From: Rhizodiscina lignyota
Taxonomy: Eukaryota; Ascomycota; Dothideomycetes; Aulographales; Rhizodiscinaceae
Length of the DNA stretch: 64,000 bases
Direction of reading: 5' to 3'
NCBI GenBank assembly: GCA_010015805.1
Contig: ML978122.1
Location: 1,274,453-1,338,452, forward strand
The notes under the pieces were generated by a model. The model did not search any database. It was given only the letters and a program-made list of their open reading frames with translations, and was not told where the DNA came from. A program made the translations under genes and the position numbers. The first letter of the stretch is position 1. The number at the start of each line of letters is the position of its first letter. Below are positions 32,775-43,146 of this stretch, piece after piece.

Positions 32775-34979
32775 ATGCCCTCTCGACAGGGCGGAGGACG
32801 CTCGTCACTCAGTCGCGCGCTCGACAATGATGTCCTACAAATTGTGCGCAAATTACTCGACGAACAACCGAGCGGTGCGAGATATCCCTCGTCGCGGACG
32901 GTATACGAATGGATCCAGCGCTCCAATTCAAGCCTGAAGCGCAAGCCTAAGAATTTAATAGAAAACAGCATCGAATGGGCATTGGAAGTCTTGCGTGAAG
33001 ACACCAGCGACGAAGATCAAGTCCTTCCGTCTGAATCCACAGACGAGCGGCAGGCACGCGCAGACGCAGCGAATTTAATGAACAAGAGCATCGTGGGATC
33101 ATGGGCTTCACCCGGCACTGCAACACCAGTTACAAATGGGAAGGCTCCTACAATGCAGGTGGCCCAACGTCAAGCAAACGGCGAGCCGGCGAAGAAGAGA
33201 AGAAAGCCCGCAGCTACGGAGGAGGTAGACAAGCCAGCGATGCCAAACGTGCGTCTGGTCGACATTGGCGGCGTCGCGCCTATCAAGAACATGCTTAAGA
33301 AATACGTCATCCGCCCGCTGCTATTTCCAGAGGAATTCAGCGCCAGGAAGATACCCATACCACGCGGTGTGCTCATCCACGGACCGCCGGGGTGTGGAAA
33401 GACGCTGATATCACGCGCGGTAGCGACAGAGTTGGGCGTGCCATGCATTGAGATCCTGGGGCCGTCGATTGTATCAGGCATGTCTGGAGAATCAGAAAAG
33501 CAGGTGCGAGAGCTGTTCGCAGAGGCGCGGAGGAAGGCGCCATGTCTCATATTCATCGATGAGATTGACGTTATTGCGCCGAAGCGCGACACCTCGCAGA
33601 GTCAGATGGAGAAACGCATTGTCGCGCAGTTTCTCGTGTCTATGGACAGTCTGGCGATGGAGGACAATGATGGCAGGCCTGTCATCGTCTTGGCGGCGAC
33701 GAATCGGCCTGATAGCCTTGACCCTGCGCTGCGGCGTGGTGGGAGGTTCGACAAGGAGATCAACATGGGCGTGCCGAACGAGTCGATGAGGAAGCAGATT
33801 CTCCACGCTCTAACAAGGGGGAACAAACTCGCCCCGGACGTGGACTTCGACGCTCTAGCAAAGATGACCCCCGGCTTCGTAGGCGCAGATCTGCGGGACT
33901 TAGTCGGCCAAGCAGGCAGCTGGTCAATGGACCAATACTGGACCGCTCTAGAAGCCCAAGCAGCATCACTAGATACAGATATGGACCTCGACAACGACAC
34001 CATCCTATCCCCCGAGGCCCAGATGAACCACTCCATCCAACGCCTCATCGCCCGCTCAAAGGACAAATCCCTCGCCCGACCCCCGGGCTTCGAAGATACT
34101 GCCATCCCAATGCGCGCCTTCGTCTCCGTCCTTCCCAACGTCCAGCCCTCCTCCAAGCGCGAGGGCTTCGCCACCATCCCCGACACCACATGGTCCGACA
34201 TCGGCGCTCTCCAGTCAGTAAGGGAAGAACTGCACGCCGCCATCGTCGACCCAATCAAACGGCCCGAGAGGTATGCACGCGTGGGCATCTCCGCGCCTGC
34301 GGGCATTTTACTCTGGGGTCCGCCTGGGTGCGGCAAGACGCTCCTCGCGAAAGCAGTCGCGAATGAGAGCAAAGCGAATTTCATCAGCGTGAAAGGGCCT
34401 GAGCTGTTGAACAAGTACGTTGGCGAGAGCGAGCGCGCGGTACGCACAGTGTTTTCCCGTGCCAGGTCGTCTATTCCGTGCGTTGTGTTCTTCGACGAGC
34501 TCGACGCGCTGGTGCCGAAGCGGGATGATGTCCTGAGCGAAGCGAGTGCGAGGGTGGTGAACACGCTGTTGACGGAGCTGGATGGGATTGGGCAGAGGGA
34601 TGGGATTTATATCATCGCGGCGACGAATCGGCCAGATATTATTGACCCGGCGATGCTGAGGCCGGGCAGGCTCGATACGCCGCTATTCGTGGGGCTGCCT
34701 GGTGCTGATGAGCGGGTGGAGATCCTGACGGCACTGATTCGCAAGACTCCCATCGAGGTAGGATTGGCGAGGATGGCGAAAGAATGTGAGCATTTTAGCG
34801 GCGCGGACCTGAGTAATTTGCTGCGGAAGGCCGGACAGAATGCGCTGAAGAGGGATTCAGAGGTGGTGGCAGAAGAGGACTTTGCGTTGGCAGTCAAGAC
34901 GGTGAGACCTAGTGTTGGACCGAATGACCTGTTGAGATATGAAAGGATTAAGGAGAGGTTGAGTCTTGGTAGTTCATGA
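32775..34979 (+). CDS. RIX7: AAA-ATPase Rix7 (NVL2 homologue), 60S ribosome maturation
   Basis: One exon encodes 734 aa from the ATG at 32775. Rix7/NVL2 is a nucleolar double-ring AAA protein that extracts Nsa1 from pre-60S particles. Both modules are intact: D1 Walker A GPPGCGKT at 203-210 with Walker B FIDEIDV, and D2 Walker A GPPGCGKT at 515-522 with FFDELDAL. The substrate-loop region and sensor regions (AATNRPD in both) are present. An N-terminal helical domain with a basic KKRRK nuclear signal (about 140-144) precedes D1. Order and length fit Rix7 rather than Cdc48, which lacks this N-terminal region. Confidence 0.95.
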   Translation: MPSRQGGGRSSLSRALDNDVLQIVRKLLDEQPSGARYPSSRTVYEWIQRSNSSLKRKPKNLIENSIEWALEVLREDTSDEDQVLPSESTDERQARADAANLMNKSIVGSWASPGTATPVTNGKAPTMQVAQRQANGEPAKKRRKPAATEEVDKPAMPNVRLVDIGGVAPIKNMLKKYVIRPLLFPEEFSARKIPIPRGVLIHGPPGCGKTLISRAVATELGVPCIEILGPSIVSGMSGESEKQVRELFAEARRKAPCLIFIDEIDVIAPKRDTSQSQMEKRIVAQFLVSMDSLAMEDNDGRPVIVLAATNRPDSLDPALRRGGRFDKEINMGVPNESMRKQILHALTRGNKLAPDVDFDALAKMTPGFVGADLRDLVGQAGSWSMDQYWTALEAQAASLDTDMDLDNDTILSPEAQMNHSIQRLIARSKDKSLARPPGFEDTAIPMRAFVSVLPNVQPSSKREGFATIPDTTWSDIGALQSVREELHAAIVDPIKRPERYARVGISAPAGILLWGPPGCGKTLLAKAVANESKANFISVKGPELLNKYVGESERAVRTVFSRARSSIPCVVFFDELDALVPKRDDVLSEASARVVNTLLTELDGIGQRDGIYIIAATNRPDIIDPAMLRPGRLDTPLFVGLPGADERVEILTALIRKTPIEVGLARMAKECEHFSGADLSNLLRKAGQNALKRDSEVVAEEDFALAVKTVRPSVGPNDLLRYERIKERLSLGSS

Positions 34980-35238
34980 AATCTAGAACATAAGAAAGTT
35001 TGGAAAGAAACAGGATACTGTTGCGTCTGTCCTTGCAAAATCAAGTGAGTTTGAACTGTTTATTCATTTGATACAGTCAAATTCAAGTTTGGATTTGACG
35101 AAAACGCAACGACACAAAATGCAGGGATCGTTAAGCCTGCCCCGATGCCTCATCGCCATGTCCAGTGATTCTTGTGCAATTGTTTGAGAGAATAGTGCAA
35201 CGCTCCCACGCCATCTCACATGTGTGAGTCACCCCTGT

Positions 35239-36076
35239 CTAGAAGACCATCTCGTGTGGCCGGTCGCCCTTCCTCAAGCTAAAGCTCGAGTGCAAGTAGC
35301 TCAACAGCATGGGCTCCTTCTTCAAGGTGCCCAACAGCGCCTTGTCTACCGACTTCTGGTCCTCCACGCGGCTGCTGGCAAGCTCCTTCTTCTGTAATGA
35401 CATTGTCAGTATTCCATCGAATCAGTCGCGACAAATTGGAACCTACCTCCGGTTTCTCTCCCTGCTTGAAGAACGCATCCTCACCCTTCTTCTTCTCGCT
35501 CTTTTCCCGCGCAAAGTAGTCTGCGCCAGCAACCTTGTCGAGAACGCCGCTATCAACGCCCTTCAGGTCGACGGTAGTGCTTGTTGCGATGACATATCGG
35601 GCATTGACTCTTCGGAGCGGGACACCGTTGACTTTGAATGGGCCAGTGACGAGCAGAACGCCCTGATCGAGGTTCTTTAGGAGGACGACGCGCTTGCCAC
35701 GGAAACGGCCGGCAAGGAGAATGAGGATGGTACCGGGCTTAAGGGATGGTCGGTACTTTGTTGGGCGGATGGTCTTGCGGACCTGTAATGATTTATGTTA
35801 GTATAAATTCGGTCTTGAGTAACGGTTGAAGAATGCTGAATTGCCAGCCACGCAACTCGGCGACCGGCGCAAGAGTACAGTCCCCAGCTCTTAATACCAA
35901 GAAGCATACGGCACTGATAGAACTGCGCGTAGAATAGTAATATGTTAAACTCGACGTACCTTCTTGGGCTGTGGCTCGTCCTCGGCAGGGTAGTATTTCT
36001 TCGCCTTCTGGGTGTGGTGTGGCACCTCCCTCGTGCCCTTGGCGAAGGTCTTCTTCGTGCTCGCCGGCTCCGACAT
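35239..36076 (-). CDS. RPL6: 60S ribosomal protein eL6
   Basis: Three minus-strand exons (36076-35960, 35782-35447, 35391-35239) encode 201 aa, the expected size. Characteristic segments are [37 protein letters not shown] and [20 protein letters not shown], and the protein ends in a short hydrophilic tail. Intron 1 (178 nt) has a perfect TACTAAC branch site, and intron placement near the start is typical of fungal ribosomal protein genes. It diverges from RPN13 over 275 bp, so both share a promoter region. Confidence 0.95.
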
Positions 36077-36351
36077 AGTGACCTTCTGGATGTGCAAAGG
36101 TCGTGGTATTGGAGGTGTGGAATTCGAAGTTGATATCTCGAAGTCTGATGTGCATCGCTAAACGAATGTTGAAGTGCGCCGGAGTTTTGCCGGCCCGTGG
36201 GTTCGGAAAATCACGGCGCCGGAAGGGCTAAAGAGACATCCCTGCTGGTGGCTTCACAAGCTCTGACAACCCTGCCACTTTCGCCATAGCTCTCTGCCTC
36301 TGCTTTGTGAACCGCAACAGATATCAAGACACAACAAACGAATCGAACAAA

Positions 36352-37896
36352 ATGTCGATACAACCCATAATTACGTTCAAGGCTGGAAAATGCAATCTCG
36401 ATGTATGTGCCGAAGTCGTCTTTCGAAATATAGCTCTTTCAAAAGTAACGTCTTCACAGAATACCGTAACTCCATGGAAAATCACAGCTGATTCCACCCC
36501 CGGCTACCTCTACTTCTGGCAGGAAGATGGTAAGAAGAAGGCCTCCTTTTTGTAGGATCTCGCTTTAGTTAACTAGTCTTTGTAGAGCTTATGCATTTCT
36601 GCTGGCGGCCTCGGTCTGCCTCCGTCCGCGACCCCGACATCGAGCTCTTCATGATTGCCGGAGACGCGTCCTTCCTGCCTTACACTGGAAAAGATAAACT
36701 CGTACCCGGCGAAAACCCGCTCTCGCCCACGAACGGCCGCATCTGCGTGCTCAAGTTCCACTCGAGCGGCGAGAGGTACCTGTTTTGGCTGCAGTCGAAG
36801 AGCCAGCATCCAGAAGGCAAGCCAAACTGGTTCAGCCAGCGGGACTTGCGCATGGTCAAGATAATCGACTTGCTGCTGTCTGGACAAGAGGTGAACCCTG
36901 CGGATATCGAGGGAGAGATCACGTTCGATCAGTCGAGAAGAGATGATGACGACGGAGGCGATCAGGACGAGCCCATGGGTGACGCAGATCCACCTGGGGA
37001 TCGATCAAATAGCACTGGTGGAGCAGGTGCCGATGCAGCTGGTGGCGATTTCAGAGAGGAGGGAGAAGAAGCAAGAGAGGGAGGTGCTGATGGCGCTCGA
37101 GCGTAGGTGCTGCATCTTTCATATCGGGCGTTAACAGCTGTTGGCTACGGATAGCATTGCCAGGCGCGCTGGACACGTTTACAAAAGCACAGGCGCTACA
37201 CCGTGTATTGTATTCAAATCAACAAATACAGGCATTTCGCCTTTCAATTTAGCGCCTGCGCTCTCTACCTATCCGTGCCACACTGTGCGCCTTCTTTACT
37301 GTTGCGTATCTATGAAGGCTTGCTGACAGTTCCGCTCTTATAGTGCTTCAGCAGGAACGACAGACGCGTCAGCCATCGTACAAAACTTCCTCAACTCCCT
37401 CAAAGGCCGCAATATCGCTAGCTCTTCACAACAAGAAAAACTCTTCACAACTCTAGGAGACCTCCTCTCATCCGAAAATACCGTTCCCATCATCCAAAAA
37501 GCCGACATCTCCTTCCTCGACGGCCTCCTCTCCCACCTACCCCCAACCATCTTACTCCTCGCCCAGGAAGTCGACGATGCCACCGAAGTCGAGCCGAATG
37601 CCGAGACCGTGCAAGCCGCGATCGAGGCGCTGAGCGTGGAGCAGAAGAAGGACATTCTGCTCCGCGTCTTGCGCTCACCGCAGCTGCATCAGAGTCTTGG
37701 AAGTCTGACGGTCGCGCTGCGAGATGGAGGGCTGCCGAGTGTGAGCGAGGCGCTGAAGATCCCGGTGGAGAACGGGGGATTTGTGAGGCATGGCGCGGTG
37801 CCGTTGGGTGGAGGGGATGCAGTGGAGGCATTTTTGAATGGGGTGAAGAAGGCCGTTGATGAGGAGAAGGGGGATGAGAAGATGGATACATCTTGA
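36352..37896 (+). CDS. RPN13: Proteasome ubiquitin receptor Rpn13 (ADRM1)
   Basis: Exons 36352-36402, 36460-36529, 36586-37102 and 37344-37896 give 396 aa. The N-terminal Pru domain (about 1-115) contains FKAGKCNLD, GYLYFWQ, ELMHFCWRPR and RYLFWLQS, the surface that binds ubiquitin and Rpn2. An acidic and Gly-rich linker follows. The C-terminal DEUBAD domain (about 235-370) would bind the deubiquitinase Uch37 and is present here although budding yeast Rpn13 lacks it. Intron 3 is 241 nt, long for this window, and its GTAGGT donor avoids an in-frame TAG three bases later. A stand-alone Pru-only product would arise if intron 3 were retained. Confidence 0.94.
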
Positions 37897-38424
37897 AAGG
37901 CTCTTCTTTCAGGATAGCAAACGCCCCTGTTGCGTGGGGCGAGCACTTTGCTGGGGTTTGGTCTCCAAGCATTCATGCAGTTCGCCTTTGCACGCCGGTG
38001 AAGCCGAAACTTCAAGAAACCTGGATCCCTTTGAGGGATGTATATCAATGCAGCATACCAGACATAGCAAATTATCTGACGAATTGCCTGACAGTCGCAT
38101 GGGTAACGCCCCATGCGCCTGTGAAACATGATCCAATGCCTTCAATGTTTGCCTCTGTCACCATCTTTGTGCATCACCCTTTGTGATCAAGACCATTTGA
38201 ATCACTACCAACGCACTTCATCACTCAAAAAAGCCGGTCTGCTATATATTCTCATCATTTTGTGTCGGCTCCCCTAAGACATCCAGTTTCACAGAAGACA
38301 CCAGACATTCTCTGATCGAAGCACACGTGTCTCCATCACTGCACAGATCATTTTCAGATCAGTTTAAAACATCAAACAAGCAGCGACGAAAATCTACAGC
38401 ACATTCCAATCAGATCCAGCAACT
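37897..38424. other. Intergenic, promoter of Cys-rich gene
   Basis: About 530 bp with no coding signal. A CTATATAT box near 38241 lies about 180 bp before the start of the next gene. Confidence 0.45.
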
Positions 38425-38796
38425 ATGTGCGTCACATATGTCCAAAAGTGGGCCTGCGTCCATCCTAAGAGTCCGAACGGAGGCGATCCAGAAGTCACCA
38501 GCATCTCCACGACGGACAAGTGTTACTACGCACTTGAGGGTGAGGAGAAGAGAACTTGCACGTATCCCACGATTGTCCAATTGCTGCGCTCGAAGCAGGT
38601 CTGTGGGGAGTGCTTCGCCAAGCTCGGCGAGCTTCAGAGGGCGAAAGGGAAGGACAAAGCGAAGATGAAGGCCGAGATGAAGGCCGAGAAAAAGGCTAGG
38701 ACAGAGGAGCAAGAGGGGGATGAGAGAGAGAAAAGGAAAAGAAGAGAGGAAGAGACAGAGAAGGTAGTAGTGAAAGTGATAGTGCCGCGGTGTTGA
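38425..38796 (+). CDS. Small Cys-containing fungal protein with charged tail
   Basis: 123 residues, starting MCVTYVQKWACVHPK. The N-terminal half has cysteines at 2, 11, 33 and 45, then CGEC (about 60-63), possibly a zinc site. The C-terminal half (about 70-115) is an almost uninterrupted Lys/Glu/Arg helix, likely coiled coil. The MC start and the C-x-H pattern resemble the small protein at 10988, so the two may belong to one loose fungal family. No function is known to me. Coding status rests on the patterned cysteines and the absence of competing frames. Confidence 0.55.
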   Translation: MCVTYVQKWACVHPKSPNGGDPEVTSISTTDKCYYALEGEEKRTCTYPTIVQLLRSKQVCGECFAKLGELQRAKGKDKAKMKAEMKAEKKARTEEQEGDEREKRKRREEETEKVVVKVIVPRC

Positions 38797-39251
38797 GAGC
38801 GACGGATCTGCTGGAATGGGCAAAAGGAAGAACAGTGATATTTGGCTGCTCTTTGGAGTTTCGCTTTGCCACAACCAAATCGAGACGTAAATGGCGTTTG
38901 ATGGCTTTTCGGTTTTGAAATATCCTCATGACAGTTGGATATAAATGGACACTGTTCGAGAGGCGTTTGCGGAGTCTTGCAATAGCATTTTCATCAATTT
39001 AGCGCTTCTAGCAAGTGCGGACGCATGCTACACACCTTTTTACAGCCATGTCCCTGACTTCTCTCATTGCGCGAGGTGCTTCTGATAGTCCTCCAAACAC
39101 ATTTTCGAAGGCTGGACCTCTGCGCTGGCGAAATCGCTATCTGGCATCGCGACATGTCGTTTTCCTTCCAGATTAATGCCAAACTACTCTCAGCCATGTC
39201 ACAAATTTCGATACCCATGACCAGTAGGTCTTTATCGCATCATCCTGCTCT
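38797..39251. other. Intergenic between convergent genes
   Basis: About 455 bp of 3' flanks for the Cys gene (plus) and LSM8 (minus). No gene was seen. Confidence 0.45.
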
Positions 39252-39614
39252 TCACACATGTTTCGTGCCCCCAATGATCTCGCCCTTCACCTCACTCCAA
39301 TTAATGCTCGAATCCAGCTCCTCGTCTACCAGTCCACACACCACCACCGTATCGCCTCTGATCAGGTACAATCCATGTTGCGCCTCAGCGCTAGGCTCCG
39401 GGTCGTCAGCTGGCCGGATGATGCGCTCGACGGTGGAATGTAACACGAGGTTGGTGAGCTGGTCGCATGAAAGGAGCGTGCCGGTGAGGGTGCGGCCGTC
39501 GGTGGTGATGACGAGGACGCGCTCTATGAGCTGGATATTAGTATGTCATATATATTTATATATATAAAAGGAGGGGGAACTCGTACTGTTTACGTAGGGC
39601 TGGAGAGTGGACAT
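39252..39614 (-). CDS. LSM8: U6 snRNA-associated Sm-like protein Lsm8
   Basis: Two minus-strand exons, 39614-39587 (28 nt) and 39523-39252, give 99 aa. Lsm8 defines the nuclear Lsm2-8 ring that binds the U6 snRNA 3' end. The sequence reads MSTLQPYVNKRVLVITTDGR, then LTGTLLSCDQLTNLVL, the Sm2 motif LYLIRGDTVVVCGLVDE, and the Lsm8 tail INWSEVKGEIIGG. Exon 1 encodes only nine full codons and is easily missed. The 63-nt intron contains an alternating TA run (about 39548-39564). The acceptor GCTCATAG was chosen over an earlier CCAG because it restores NKRVLVI. Confidence 0.95.
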
Positions 39615-40248
39615 GATTGTTGGAGCGCTGCTTGCTGCTCAGTGCGCCAGCAGCGCTCTGCTGCGAAAGGAGGATATGACTGCGTCTGAAATTCGAGCGG
39701 CTAGTGCAGCAGAGAAAGGATTGCTCGCAATTCACATGCAGATATCGTTCATGAAATGGTTGAGCTTGGGCGAGGTTGTGCAGTTAGTTTCTCGTGGAGC
39801 ATCGCGAAATTCGAAGGTCAAAACAACCCTGCAAAAATGTCCCACTATCATGAGTGGATACGGAGCACCCGCGTGTTCTCCACATGTATTTACTACGATG
39901 CCTATCTAAGTCCTACACTGTTATCCGATGTTTTGGTTGGGTTTGGAAGATCCATCCCACAGCAATTCGCTCGTCTTTGATTTCATCCGAGGCATTATCT
40001 GTTCCCAGCGCGAGCTGTAACGCAAATTCCTCCCTCGATATCTCAAACATGACCAGATTATGTCTTCGCGGTATCCTTGGGCTAGCAAATGGAAACCGCA
40101 AAATGCTCGACGAGTTGGCTCGAGCAAGATGCTATTGCTGTTCGTTCGTAGGTTCGTAGGCTTTAATATGCAGTTCGTGTAAGATCCGACCACGCGATAA
40201 GCATAGTGTTCAAAGTGTTCCGCTATTGTACAGGCCAATGCAAATGAT
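39615..40248. other. Intergenic, LSM8 promoter and EMP24 3' end
   Basis: About 630 bp with only short, non-conserved open frames. No RNA gene was recognised. Confidence 0.45.
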
Positions 40249-41027
40249 CTAAACTACACGTTTCACCTAAGCTTTATGATTAGCATCATGAACCATGGAA
40301 CCTGCGACTCTGGGGATGCTTACCTCGAAGAATCGCTTCAACCACCAAACCTGAAAGACGCCTTCACCAATCAGCACAAGCATTTGGAAGACGCTCCACC
40401 ACTTGACTCGAGAGTTTGTGCTCTCTGCCGTATTCCTGTGTGTCCTCTCTCGAATGACAATGTACGACTGCTCGTCCTTGACTTGAGCGACCAGCTCTGA
40501 GAGTTGCCGCACTAAAGCAATGTGAGTGCTTGATAGGATTGTGAAAAGACTTCGTGGTCTGGATACACACCTTCCTTCTCCAAAGGATCCTGAGGCGCCT
40601 CAGACTCTGGCACGTAGACAATCCCGTGAACGTTGAAAGAGACCTCCTTCGTATTTGCCGCCCAGTGCTCATTGCTGAAGCAATATGTGTACCTGCCATC
40701 TTTATCCGCGGTGAAAGAATGATCGCCAGCGGAGACGCTGCGCTCGAAGACTTGATGGGCGTTTACTGGATTCTCGATCTGTGTACTGTATTAACAAATC
40801 GGCACACGAGCATGCTGCAGGTTGCAAATTACCCAGAAATCAATCTCCAGATTCCCACTGCCTCCAAATTCCCGGTCACCGACTTGGAACGTCACCGTCA
40901 TCTTGTCATCGGCGTGGAGCTGCTCGTGGAAGCATTCGCGGCTGTGGGACTTTAGTTGGATGTTGTGGGACGTGACGAGGCCGACGAGGCCTAGGAAGGC
41001 CGCGTATATGGCAAGAACCGATATCAT
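40249..41027 (-). CDS. EMP24: p24-family cargo receptor, Emp24/TMED2 type
   Basis: Four minus-strand exons (41027-40833, 40778-40571, 40511-40324, 40266-40249) encode 202 aa. p24 proteins cycle between ER and Golgi and sort GPI-anchored cargo into COPII vesicles. A signal peptide (about 1-20, MISVLAIYAAFLGLVGLVTS) is followed by a GOLD domain with paired cysteines (SRECFHE and YTYCFSN), a coiled-coil region, one membrane span (VFQMLVLIGEGVFQVWWL) and the cytosolic tail LKRFFEVKRVV. That tail matches the p24-beta/Emp24 subgroup. The last exon is 18 nt and supplies only VKRVV and the stop. Reading through its intron would give a different 16-residue tail. Confidence 0.92.
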
Positions 41028-41158
41028 ATTGGACGATGATATCAATTTCAGGATCCCATTGAATTCGTGAAAGCGTGTGGATGCGTTGGACTTGCGAGGA
41101 AATTCTTATGGAAATAGCAAATAGACAGCTTGCGCCGGCTAAACTCCGGTAGCCTCCT

Positions 41159-41611
41159 TTATGAGACGACAATTCTCTCACCTTCTGCATCCCATGTGGT
41201 TTTAATCGTAGGAAACTGTCCTTTTCGATTGTATTCTCCAATATTCACAGTCTCATTGTAATTTACAACGTATGTCGTAGGAGAGAGTTCAATAAGCTCG
41301 AGAGTACCGTAGGCTCCTTGCCCTCTCGATGCTTCCGCACTCAATGAACTCCGAGCATAATCGAACGTGAGCTGGCGAGCAGTCGGAACCTGGACTTCAG
41401 CATGGAGACATGGGCTCGATCACGCTTTCATGCACGGTACACTTTGGCCTGAATACATACTTAACAAAGATCGTGAACTTGCACCAGTCGATACGGATCA
41501 ATTGCTATGGTAAGATTCTCTGAATATAAAGAGGTACAAAGGTAGGATGGGAATGATTTTTCACATTACATCTGAAAGCTTGATACTTGTGCTGTTAGTT
41601 GAGGCTTCCAT
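41159..41611 (-). CDS. Small predicted protein, three exons, function unknown
   Basis: Proposed minus-strand exons 41611-41570, 41517-41466 and 41394-41159 join in frame to 109 aa, starting MEASTNSTSIKLSDN. The last exon alone is an open frame with a soluble, beta-strand-like pattern (GTLELIELSPTTYVVNYNET). Donors GTAATG and GTTAAG are acceptable; the acceptors GAG and AAG are weaker. I do not recognise the family. The gene diverges from the Myb-like gene with 250 bp between starts, which supports a real transcription unit. The exon 3 frame is fairly convincing; the first two exons are tentative. Confidence 0.42.
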
Positions 41612-41861
41612 CTCCCCATCTTTGATTGATTTCGCTGCTTTGTTCGACTCCATTCACAACACACACCCTTCACTGTTCTCCTCCCAACTGACATAACTTC
41701 CCGCAACAACACCTAAACACTTAGCCACTTTTCAAGAGTGACAAGCGGTACTCACTGTGCTGATTTTCATTACTTTTCTACTTTCCACAGCGCCACTGTC
41801 GCAGTCCTTTCAAAACTCTTTTGCAATTTGCAACGCAGCACAATAAGCCGTTGTCTCTAAG

Positions 41862-42863
41862 ATGGCTGGGGCACAAGTTCGTCGCCTCGGATTTCGCGAT
41901 ATCTTGGGAGGTATCTTTCTCCCTGAGGATCCGAACAAGCCTAAGGTGTGTGCTGGTGCCCTTTCTTCTGCGTCAGTCTTAACGGCTCAGTCGTCGCTTG
42001 AGGTTTTTGGTGTTTTCTATAACGAATTATGACTGACATATCGCAGCTAGTAGCCGTTCGCAAAAAAGTGCGCTCCTCTTGTCAACAGCGTAAGACGACC
42101 AAGACTACTGAAAATAACCAGGTCGGCAAAACCCAGTACTACGGTAAACAGCCCAAGCAGAAGAAATCGGACAATGCCAACGCCAGTGGTGCAAAAGAGG
42201 AGAAAGAGAAGAAGGACGAGAAACCCGCCGGTGATGGAGGAGATGTTGACACATTCACCACGGAACAGGATGCGGAACTTGTCAAGATGAAGAGCGACAA
42301 CAAGACCTGGAAGGAGATTGCGGAAGCGCTGGGCAAGCCTAAACACGTACTCACGAAGCGATACAAGGAGCTCCAGCAGAAGGATGGAGGCCAGCAGCAC
42401 GGTGGCCAGTCCGGAGATCGAGACGGAGGCAGTAATAAGGGCAAGAAGGAGAAGCAGGGCAAGGGGGAAAATAAAGATGCTTGGAACGCTGATAAGAGCT
42501 GGAAGAAGAAAGAGAAGGAGGTGGTGGAGGAAGTGCAGGAGCAGACCGAGTACGTGCAAATTGAGGAAGATGAGGACTTCAGCACAGAAGCAGTAAGATT
42601 TGCCGTCCGTCTAGATTGGTTTTGCATAGGACTAACGTTCCTTTCAGTTGGAGGCCATTTCAAGGGCTATGCACAACGACAATGCTCAGTACTGGCTCCG
42701 CATCCAAGAACGGGTCTTCAAAGAGACAGGCTGGAAGTTCCACCCGAAGGACATTCAGGAGAAGATGGAAAGTGTTCCCCTATGAGCCATCAGTTTCCGA
42801 GCACGCTCACTTATCCACAATCAGGAAGCTGGAATGGACTGGGTTGATCCGACATGGATCTGA
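41862..42863 (+). CDS. Myb/SANT-like nuclear protein, fungal, uncharacterised
   Basis: Likely exons are 41862-41945, 42047-42592, 42648-42771 and about 42829-42863 (about 262 aa). The start is MAGAQVRRLGFRDILGGIF. After a Lys-rich region, residues TTEQDAELVKMKSDNKTWKEI and ALGKPKHVLTKRYKEL form a single Myb-like helix-turn-helix, followed by a long Lys/Glu/Gly-rich disordered stretch and a conserved-looking end with AQYWLRIQERVFKETGWKFH. It could bind DNA or chromatin, but no target is known. Two junctions are open: exon 2 may start at 42089 rather than 42047 (both in frame), and the last acceptor may be CAG at 42824, giving a shorter end at 42847. Confidence 0.65.
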
Positions 42864-43146
42864 TGCGAGATGATCAATCAAGCGATGATTCTTTAGCATT
42901 GAGTTCAAGTGGCAGACGTCCAAAGGACAATCTTGGGGCGTGCATGGGGAGTTCAAAAGTTATAGCGTCATTGACTTCATCTTAGATTCCCCTTCCCTTT
43001 AATATTCTCAGCTTCAGCCCATTAGCACACTCTTTTCTAGTTACAACTAAATGACGGTTTCAGCTCGTTTCACTACATAACATCAGCCGTCAGGTACACC
43101 CTGTCCCCGGAGCATTCATGAAATTATGCACCAGGTCTGAACAGCA

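Noticed and set aside
33602-34564. 320-codon open frame on the minus strand
   Set aside because: It is antisense to the RIX7 ATPase domains and has no independent features.
39540-39570. Alternating TA run, considered as a microsatellite or origin-like site
   Set aside because: It is short and lies inside the LSM8 intron, where AT-rich sequence is ordinary.
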